Shown: piece after piece, positions 6,696 to 12,884 of the stretch
Layout of the letters: the number at the start of each line of letters is the position of its first letter
How positions within the stretch are numbered: position 1 is the first letter of the stretch
Assembly (NCBI GenBank): GCA_937988865.1
Contig: CALKHV010000112.1
Span: 1 to 12,884 of the forward strand
Source of the DNA: an uncultured Propionibacteriaceae bacterium
GTDB taxonomy: Bacteria; Actinomycetota; Actinomycetes; Propionibacteriales; Propionibacteriaceae
Direction of reading: 5' to 3'
Length of the DNA: 12,884 nucleotides
Made by a program: the position numbers and the translations under genes
The notes under the pieces: model-generated
The model's input: the letters and a program-made list of their open reading frames with translations, nothing else
What the model was told of the DNA's origin: nothing
Databases searched by the model: none

Positions 6696-6706
6696 ACCGT
6701 CCGGCC

Positions 6707-6712
6707 TATACT
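6707..6712 (+). promoter_or_regulatory. -10 box for the thiamine transport operon
   Basis: TATACT, close to the ideal TATAAT, lies 12 bases after the mutY stop and just before the riboswitch. Normal spacing would place the start site near 6719. A convincing -35 hexamer is not visible. Confidence 0.5.
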
Positions 6713-6813
6713 GGACGCGAACACGGGAGTCCGGAGCGCCGGGCTGAGAGGAAGGTACGCACCTTCGACCGTCGAACCTGATCTGGGTCATGCCAGCGCA
6801 GGGAGGCGTCTGG
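6711..6813 (+). ncRNA. TPP riboswitch (Thi-box) aptamer
   Basis: All conserved Thi-box segments appear in order: CGGGAGTCC (6724-6732), CTGAGAG (6744-6750), GAACCTGATCTGG (6774-6786) and CCAGCGCAGGGA (6793-6804). The variable P3 arm is GAAGGT (6751-6756) paired with ACCTTC (6761-6766) around ACGC. A closing stem can form from GACGC (6714-6718) with GCGTC (6806-6810), extendable by weaker pairs to 6711 and 6813. Bound thiamine pyrophosphate would stabilise the aptamer. Its position directly upstream of a YkoE-type transporter gene agrees with control of thiamine-precursor uptake. Confidence 0.95.
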
Positions 6814-6838
6814 CACACCGAGAGTCGGTTGGCCACCC

Positions 6839-6858
6839 GTGCCCGATCGAAAGGGCAC
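6839..6858 (+). promoter_or_regulatory. Ribosome-binding-site sequestering hairpin of the riboswitch
   Basis: GTGCCC (6839-6844) can pair with GGGCAC (6853-6858) around an 8-base loop. The 3' arm contains the GGG of the Shine-Dalgarno site GAAAGGG (6849-6855), six bases before the ATG at 6862. A competing pairing of GGCAC (6812-6816) with GTGCC (6839-6843) would release the site, and it overlaps the last bases of the aptamer closing stem. This indicates translational control: off with TPP, on without it. Confidence 0.6.
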
Positions 6859-6861
6859 ACC

Positions 6862-7479
6862 ATGTCGACACTCGACGAAACACTCGCCATCGACCACGGA
6901 CGCCTGACCTGGCGCGTGGTCGACATCGTGGTCGCGGCCGTCCTCGGCGTCGCGATCGGGCTCGTCTTCTGGGCCTACAACCTGACCATCGCCAACTTCT
7001 GGGGGCCCATCGACGCCCTCCTCCCCGGCCTCGCAGGGCTGATCGCCGGCGTGTGGTTCCTCGGCGGACCAGTGGGCGGGTTGGTGATCCGCAAGCCGGG
7101 CGCGGCCCTGCTGGTGGAACTCATCGCAGCCACAGTCTCGGTCCTCCCCGGCAACAAGTGGGGCATCACGACGCTCTACTCCGGCTTCACCCAGGGCCTC
7201 GGCGCCGAGATCGTCTTCGCCCTCTTCCTGTACCGCAGGTGGACGCGGTCAGTGGCGATCCTGAGCGGCGTGGGCGCCGCGCTCGGTGCCTGGGTGAACG
7301 AGTTCATCCTGGGCAACCATGCGATGAGCGCGACCTTCAACATGGTGTACCTCGTCTGCCTGATGATCTCGGGGGCCGTGCTGGCGGGCCTTCTCGGTTG
7401 GGTCCTCATGCGAGCGCTGGCCACGACGGGCGCTCTGGGACGCTTCGCTGCCGGACGCTCGGCACGCGCCGAGGCCTGA
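6862..7479 (+). CDS. ykoE: ECF transporter S component, YkoE family (HMP/thiamine)
   Basis: The substrate-binding membrane subunit of a group I energy-coupling-factor importer for hydroxymethylpyrimidine or thiamine. The 205-residue product is mostly hydrophobic, with about six membrane segments (for example 19-40, 50-70, 80-95, 112-125, 131-150 and 160-182). YkoE-type signatures are visible: RKPGAALLVELIAA (77-90), a LPGNKWG loop (95-101) and SGFTQGLGAEIVFALF (107-122). I chose the ATG at 6862 because GAAAGGG sits six bases upstream; extending the frame further back would run into the riboswitch. It is the first gene of a four-gene operon under TPP control. The exact substrate (HMP, thiamine or both) cannot be read from sequence. 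Confidence 0.93.
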   Translation: MSTLDETLAIDHGRLTWRVVDIVVAAVLGVAIGLVFWAYNLTIANFWGPIDALLPGLAGLIAGVWFLGGPVGGLVIRKPGAALLVELIAATVSVLPGNKWGITTLYSGFTQGLGAEIVFALFLYRRWTRSVAILSGVGAALGAWVNEFILGNHAMSATFNMVYLVCLMISGAVLAGLLGWVLMRALATTGALGRFAAGRSARAEA

Positions 7480-7488
7480 GCCGACCTC

Positions 7489-8967
7489 ATGGATCTGGTC
7501 GCCGAAGGCTGGGGCTGGCGCCATGCCGGGCGCTCCGCCTGGGCGGTGCGCGATCTCAGCCTCACGATCGGTTCGGGCGAGCGCGTCCTTCTGCTGGGCA
7601 GTTCCGGATCGGGCAAGTCGACCCTCCTGCACGCCTTCGCCGGCGTGCTGGGTGGATCCGAGGAGGGTGACGAGTCCGGACGCCTGCTGGTCGGGGGCAA
7701 GCACCCCACCCGCCGGCACGGCCATGTCGGGCTGGTCATGCAGGATCCCGAGTCCCAGGTGGTCCTCGCCCGCGTGGGCGACGACGTGGCCTTCGGGTGC
7801 GAGAACCTCGGCGTCCCACCGGACGAGATCTGGGGACGCGTCCACGCGTCCCTCGCCGACGTCGGGCTCGACGTGCCGCTCGACCACTCCACCTCGGCCC
7901 TCTCGGGTGGGGAGAAGCAGCGCCTCGCCATCGCGGGTGCCCTGGCCATGCGGGCAGAAGTGCTCCTCCTCGATGAGCCCACCGCGAACCTCGACCCGGT
8001 GGGCGTCCGCGAGGTGCGCGAGACCATCGCCCGCGTCGTCGACGACCGGCGCACCACGCTCGTCGTGGTCGAGCATCGCGTCGACATCTGGGCCGACCTC
8101 GTCGACCGTGTCCTCGTGCTCGCACCCGACGGTGGCCTGCTCGCCGACGGGACGCCGGCCGAGGTGTTCGGGGCCCACCGCGACGAGTTGCTCCGGGCGG
8201 GCGTCTGGGTGCCCGGCGTCCCCCTGCCGGACGCCATCGCAGGTTCCGCGTCCACCTCACCGATGCTGAGCACTCGCGGCCTCAGCATCGGGTACTCGCC
8301 CCGCCACCCGGTCCGCGAAGGGCTTGGGGTCGTGATCCCGGAGGCGACGTCGGCGGTGATCACCGGGCCCAACGGGGCCGGCAAGACGACCCTGGCGCTC
8401 ACCCTGGCCGGGCTGTTGCCACCACTCGCCGGCGAGGTGGTCGCTGCGGAGTTGCTCCGGCCTCCCGCCGACGTTCGCGTGGGGATGCTCAGGCGCCGGC
8501 GAAGAGTGCAGCCCGCCCACCCGCACACGTGGGCGTCGCGGGACCTCCTGGCGCGCATCGGGACGGTCTTCCAGGAACCCGAGCACCAGTTCGTGGCGGC
8601 GACGGTCGCCGACGAGATCGCCGTCGGTCTGCGGGCCCTGGGGTGGGAGCCAGGACGCATCGCCACACGTGTGGACGCGCTGCTCGAGACGCTCCACCTC
8701 ACCTCGCTCTCCACGACCAACCCGTTCACCCTGTCGGGTGGCGAGAAGCGTCGGCTGAGCGTGGGCACAGTGCTCGCGACGGCTCCCCGCGTCATCGTGC
8801 TCGACGAGCCCACCTTCGGGCAGGACCGCAACACCTGGATCGACCTCGTCGGGCTGGTGCGGCAGATGCTCGGCGAGGGACGTTCCGTCGTCTCCGTGAC
8901 GCACGACCGCGCCTACATCGAGACACTGGCGCAGCACCACATCCCCCTCGCGGTGGCCCGTGACTGA
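7489..8967 (+). CDS. ykoD: ECF transporter double ATPase, YkoD-like (two fused ABC domains)
   Basis: Powers the importer by ATP hydrolysis at the cytoplasmic face. The 492 residues hold two complete ABC domains. In the first, Walker A is GSSGSGKST (37-45), the Q-loop VMQDPESQ (83-90), the signature LSGGEKQR (138-145) and Walker B VLLLDEP (158-164). In the second, Walker A is GPNGAGKTT (293-301), the Q-loop VFQEPEHQ (360-367), the signature LSGGEKRR (415-422) and Walker B VIVLDEP (435-441). His196 and His472 are the switch histidines (VVEHR and VTHDR). The fused layout replaces the separate EcfA1 and EcfA2 of group II systems. It begins nine bases after ykoE and overlaps the permease gene by eight bases, implying translational coupling. 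No missing catalytic residue was seen. Confidence 0.95.
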   Translation: MDLVAEGWGWRHAGRSAWAVRDLSLTIGSGERVLLLGSSGSGKSTLLHAFAGVLGGSEEGDESGRLLVGGKHPTRRHGHVGLVMQDPESQVVLARVGDDVAFGCENLGVPPDEIWGRVHASLADVGLDVPLDHSTSALSGGEKQRLAIAGALAMRAEVLLLDEPTANLDPVGVREVRETIARVVDDRRTTLVVVEHRVDIWADLVDRVLVLAPDGGLLADGTPAEVFGAHRDELLRAGVWVPGVPLPDAIAGSASTSPMLSTRGLSIGYSPRHPVREGLGVVIPEATSAVITGPNGAGKTTLALTLAGLLPPLAGEVVAAELLRPPADVRVGMLRRRRRVQPAHPHTWASRDLLARIGTVFQEPEHQFVAATVADEIAVGLRALGWEPGRIATRVDALLETLHLTSLSTTNPFTLSGGEKRRLSVGTVLATAPRVIVLDEPTFGQDRNTWIDLVGLVRQMLGEGRSVVSVTHDRAYIETLAQHHIPLAVARD

Positions 8968-9757
8968 CCAGCCCCCGATCCTGAGGCGCCGCACCCAGCT
9001 CGATCGGACCAACCCGACCACACGACTCCTGCTGGCCGTCGTCCTGAGCGTCCCCCTCATCATCACGCTTGACTGGGTGAGCGCCTCGGTCGCGGTCGCG
9101 GCCGAATTCCTGGCCTTCCTCGCCTGCGGGTATGCCCCGTGGTTCCTCGTGCGCAGACTGCTCCCGCTGCTTGTCATCGCCCCACTGGGAGCCATCAACA
9201 TGGCGTTGTACGGCCAGGCCGGCGGACGTACCTGGTGGCAGTGGGGCCCTGTTCATGTGAGTGACAACTCCCTGCTGCTCGCACTTGCCCTGTTCATCCG
9301 CGTCTTCGCGCTCGCCCTCCCCGCCATCATCCTGTTCAGCACGGTCGACCCGACCGACATGGCGGACGGTCTGGCGCAGGTGCTCAGGCTTCCCCCCCGG
9401 TTCGTCCTCGGGACGCTCGCCGGCATCCGCATGATCGCCCTCTTCGCCGACGACTGGCGGACACTCGGCCACGCCCGGCGCGCCCGTGGCCTCGAGGACG
9501 TGGGACGCTTCCGCCGGTGGGCCACCATGAGCTTCGCGCTGCTCGTCTTCGCCCTGCGTCGCGGCACCCGCCTCGCGACCGCCATGGAGGCGCGCGGCTT
9601 CGGCGCCTCGGGCGCTGACGTCCCCGCGCGCACGTGGGCGCGTCCCTCGCACATGGGGTGGCCGGACGTCATCGCCCTCGCGGTGGCCGTCACTATCGGT
9701 GTGCTGGCGGTCCTGGCGGCGGTCTGGCAGGGGACCTTCTGGCCGGTGTGGCGATGA
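8960..9757 (+). CDS. ykoC: ECF transporter T component (YkoC/CbiQ-like permease)
   Basis: The transmembrane coupling subunit that links ATPase movement to toppling of the S component. The 265-residue product has hydrophobic segments near 21-40, 42-58, 66-84, 104-127, 147-162, 188-200 and 236-256. It also has the two diagnostic cytoplasmic Ala-Arg-Gly motifs of EcfT coupling helices: RRARGLED (175-177) and MEARGFGA (211-213). The GTG at 8960 overlaps the ATPase stop by eight bases, and the 3' end overlaps the next gene in an ATGA arrangement. The function is firm from motifs and context. Confidence 0.93.
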   Translation: MTDQPPILRRRTQLDRTNPTTRLLLAVVLSVPLIITLDWVSASVAVAAEFLAFLACGYAPWFLVRRLLPLLVIAPLGAINMALYGQAGGRTWWQWGPVHVSDNSLLLALALFIRVFALALPAIILFSTVDPTDMADGLAQVLRLPPRFVLGTLAGIRMIALFADDWRTLGHARRARGLEDVGRFRRWATMSFALLVFALRRGTRLATAMEARGFGASGADVPARTWARPSHMGWPDVIALAVAVTIGVLAVLAAVWQGTFWPVWR

Positions 9758-10266
9758 CGGCCGGGTCGCCGGGACGCCTCGTCGTGCTGGTCGACGGCGG
9801 CTCCGGCGCGGGCAAGACGACCTTCGCCCACGCACTGCGACTCGCGCTGGAAGACATCCGGGGCCACAGCGTCCAACTTCTGAGCCTCGACGACTGCTAC
9901 CCGGGGTGGGACGGCCTCGCCGAGGGCTCCAGGATGGTCGTCGACGACGTCCTGCGTCCCGGTGACCCCGGTTGGTGGGGTTGGGACTGGGAGTCCGGCG
10001 AACGGACGCACTGGCACCCGCTCGATCCGGACGCCGACCTCGTGGTCGAGGGGTGCGGCGCATTGACGCACGAGAGCGCACTGTTGGCGTCCTTCTCGAT
10101 CTGGCTCACCCTGGACGCGGACGCCCGCCGCCGCCGCGCCATCGCACGTGACGGGGACGCCTACGCGCCCCACTGGGATCGCTGGGCGTCCCAGGAGGCC
10201 GACCACTGGGCCCGCAACCGGCCCTGGGACCTCGCTGACTTCGTCGTCGACCTCAACGACGAGTGA
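9754..10266 (+). CDS. Uridine-kinase-like P-loop protein coupled to the thiamine transporter
   Basis: A 170-residue soluble P-loop protein resembling uridine kinase/phosphoribulokinase-type small-molecule kinases. Walker A is GGSGAGKT (15-22). LLSLDDCYPGWDGLAEG (43-58) follows, with an Asp-Asp pair in the usual catalytic or Mg-binding position. A DLVVEGCG strand (95-102) resembles a Walker B/VEG element, and an Arg-rich RRRRAIARDGD (125-135) looks like the lid. It is shorter than true uridine kinase (about 210 residues). I chose the ATG at 9754 because it overlaps the permease stop (ATGA); the frame is open further upstream but lies inside the permease gene. The operon position suggests a kinase for an imported thiamine-related compound, but this is inference. 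It could equally be a nucleoside or other salvage kinase. Its 3' end faces the rhomboid gene across 15 bases. Confidence 0.8.
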   Translation: MTAGSPGRLVVLVDGGSGAGKTTFAHALRLALEDIRGHSVQLLSLDDCYPGWDGLAEGSRMVVDDVLRPGDPGWWGWDWESGERTHWHPLDPDADLVVEGCGALTHESALLASFSIWLTLDADARRRRAIARDGDAYAPHWDRWASQEADHWARNRPWDLADFVVDLNDE

Positions 10267-10281
10267 GAACGGCGGGGACGC

Positions 10282-10989
10282 TCAGAGCTGGCCCACGACC
10301 GCGTACTTGGCCACGGCCAGCGCCACGAGGGCCACGAAGACGGACGCCATCCACAACCACGTGTGGTCGGGGCGTCCACGCCACTTCTCGCGATGGCCGA
10401 CGGTCATGAGGTAGCCGACGAGCGCTCCCGTTGCGAACCCGCCGAAGTGGGCCTGCCAGGCGATACCAGGGATGAGGAAGCCGATGGCGAAGTTGATGGC
10501 GAGCACGCCGTAGAGGCTCTGGGACGAACGTCCGAGGTGCTTGTTGAGCAGCAGCAGCGCGCCGAAGAGGCCGAACACCGCCCCGGACGCCCCGACGAGC
10601 CCCGTGTACCAGTTGGTGCCCAGGACGCCGGTCGTGGCCGAGGGAGGCATCGTGAACCACAGGAACGCCACGCTGCCGCCCAGGGCACTGAGCAGGTAGA
10701 GGGCGACAAAGCGCGCCTTGCCGAGGTAGTACTCCATGCCCTGGCCGAGGGCCCACAGGGCGTACATGTTGAACAGGATGTGGGTCGGGTTCGTGGCGTG
10801 CGCGAACGCGGACGTCAGGAACCGCCAGGGTTCGACCCGTCCGGCGGCCGACGAGAACGCGACGTCGGAGAAGAAGCCGTCGATGCCCAACTCCCCCAAC
10901 CAGACGAGGACGCAGATACCGATGATGCTCCAGGTGACGACGGGCTGCTGACGGACGCGCACCGCCCGCGTCTGCTGCGACTGCGTCAC
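10282..10989 (-). CDS. Rhomboid-family intramembrane serine protease
   Basis: Cleaves transmembrane substrates within the lipid bilayer. The 235-residue product shows the rhomboid core of about six to seven membrane segments. HILFNMYALWALG (70-82) contains the conserved His-x3-Asn. GASGAVFGLFGA (133-144) carries the catalytic Ser135 within G-x-S-G. HFGGFATGALVGY (181-193) carries the catalytic His181. The N-terminal cytoplasmic tail is short and basic. The GTG at 10989 is one base after the GNAT stop. A frame open further upstream would lie inside the GNAT gene and contains no membrane features, so it is rejected as part of this protein. The gene ends the clpC-GNAT-rhomboid unit and meets the kinase gene tail to tail. 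Substrates are unknown. Confidence 0.93.
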   Translation of the reverse strand: MTQSQQTRAVRVRQQPVVTWSIIGICVLVWLGELGIDGFFSDVAFSSAAGRVEPWRFLTSAFAHATNPTHILFNMYALWALGQGMEYYLGKARFVALYLLSALGGSVAFLWFTMPPSATTGVLGTNWYTGLVGASGAVFGLFGALLLLNKHLGRSSQSLYGVLAINFAIGFLIPGIAWQAHFGGFATGALVGYLMTVGHREKWRGRPDHTWLWMASVFVALVALAVAKYAVVGQL

Positions 10990-10990
10990 G

Positions 10991-11304
10991 TCAGGCCACC
11001 GGCGGCTGGGTACTGCGGAGGAGGTGGTGATAGTCGGGATGTCCGTCGATCCAGCCCGAGACGAACGTGCAGGTCGGTTCGACCCTGCGTCCGCCTTCTG
11101 CTGCGACCGCGTCGAGAGCGCCCCGGACGAGCGCCGACCCGACACCGCGTCCACCGAACTCGGGCGACGTCTCGGTGTGATCGAAGACGAGGACGTCCCC
11201 GACGGGGTTGTACTGGGTGAACCCAGCCAACTCACCGTCGAGGTACGCCTCGTAACGCATCAGGTCGGCGTTGTGCACCACCGCGACCTCGGGCGCCTGC
11301 TCGG

Positions 11305-11308
<4 letters not shown>
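10991..11308 (-). CDS. Small GNAT N-acetyltransferase, YjdJ-like
   Basis: A 105-residue single-domain protein of the short GNAT type (YjdJ/acetyltransf_CG-like). The core beta strand and pyrophosphate-binding loop are FDHTETSPEFGGRGVGSALV (42-61). A PTCTFVSGWIDGHPDY element (78-93) has the conserved Pro-x-Cys (Cys80) typical of this subgroup. These proteins bind acetyl-CoA, but the acceptor is generally unknown. The ATG at 11308 overlaps the clpC stop in an ATGA arrangement, and rhomboid follows by one base. No membrane segment is seen. Confidence 0.88.

Positions 11309-12884
<1,576 letters not shown>

Noticed and set aside
5723..6926. Open frames on both strands across the mutY region, in other frames
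   Set aside because: mutY has all catalytic and iron-sulfur residues, and these frames have low-complexity Arg/Pro/Gly products and run through the riboswitch.
9634..9753. Upstream extension of the P-loop kinase by 40 residues
   Set aside because: It lies within the permease gene; the ATGA overlap at 9754 places the Walker A motif at the usual distance from the N-terminus.
7176..10081. Two long minus-strand open frames opposite the ABC ATPase and permease genes
   Set aside because: They lie antisense to a complete ABC-ECF operon and are Arg/Ser/Pro-rich as expected for shadow frames in G+C-rich DNA.
10267..10281. Bidirectional terminator between the convergent kinase and rhomboid genes
   Set aside because: The 15-base gap has no hairpin with a T-run on either strand.
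10990..11235. N-terminal extension of the rhomboid protein by about 82 residues
   Set aside because: The extension lies entirely within the GNAT gene in another frame, is Ser/Arg-rich, and a GTG start exists one base after the GNAT stop.

Overview
The window is G+C-rich (roughly two thirds or more) and densely packed. It encodes RadA, DisA, a short MutY without an obvious C-terminal NUDIX-like domain, and a ClpC-type AAA+ unfoldase, in an order that recalls mycobacteria. This points to a Gram-positive actinobacterium (Actinomycetota). I cannot place it securely below phylum; a propionibacterial-type genome is only a guess. I see no mobile element, CRISPR array, tRNA or rRNA. No gene-free stretch exceeds 300 bases.

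Layout. (1) 24-1803, minus strand: a two-gene unit encoding a sugar-phosphate isomerase/epimerase-like TIM-barrel protein and a proline dehydrogenase with unusual active-site residues. (2) 1878-2516, plus strand: a divergently transcribed VOC/glyoxalase-like protein. (3) 2574-5052, plus strand: radA then disA (recombination branch migration and c-di-AMP synthesis). A membrane-anchored protein of unknown function converges on them tail to tail at 5054-5740. (4) 5820-6695, plus strand: mutY, adenine-DNA glycosylase. (5) 6711-10266, plus strand: a TPP riboswitch followed by a compact thiamine-precursor ECF transporter operon (YkoE-like S component, YkoD-like double ATPase, YkoC-like permease) and a small uridine-kinase-like P-loop protein. 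(6) 10282-12884, minus strand: the C-terminal part of clpC, a small GNAT protein whose start overlaps the clpC stop, and a rhomboid protease one base further on.

How the genes fit together. The radA-disA-(membrane protein)-mutY-clpC order matches the mycobacterial DNA-repair and proteostasis neighbourhood as I remember it, so the TPP-controlled transport cassette looks like an insertion or lineage-specific gain between mutY and clpC. When thiamine pyrophosphate is scarce, the riboswitch should free the ribosome-binding site of the S-component gene and allow uptake of HMP or thiamine. A hairpin that can hide this site, and a competing pairing, are both visible. Six genes start 6-8 bases after a TANNNT or near-TANNNT -10 box with no real ribosome-binding site, which suggests leaderless transcription. 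Genes inside operons use Shine-Dalgarno sites or ATGA-type overlaps instead.

The most interesting signals are the thiamine operon with its extra coupled kinase and legible switch, two inverted repeats placed like operators in divergent promoter regions, the odd proline dehydrogenase active site, a promoter for disA built into the radA stop codon, and a roughly five-fold excess of the hexamer GGACGC/GCGTCC throughout the window.
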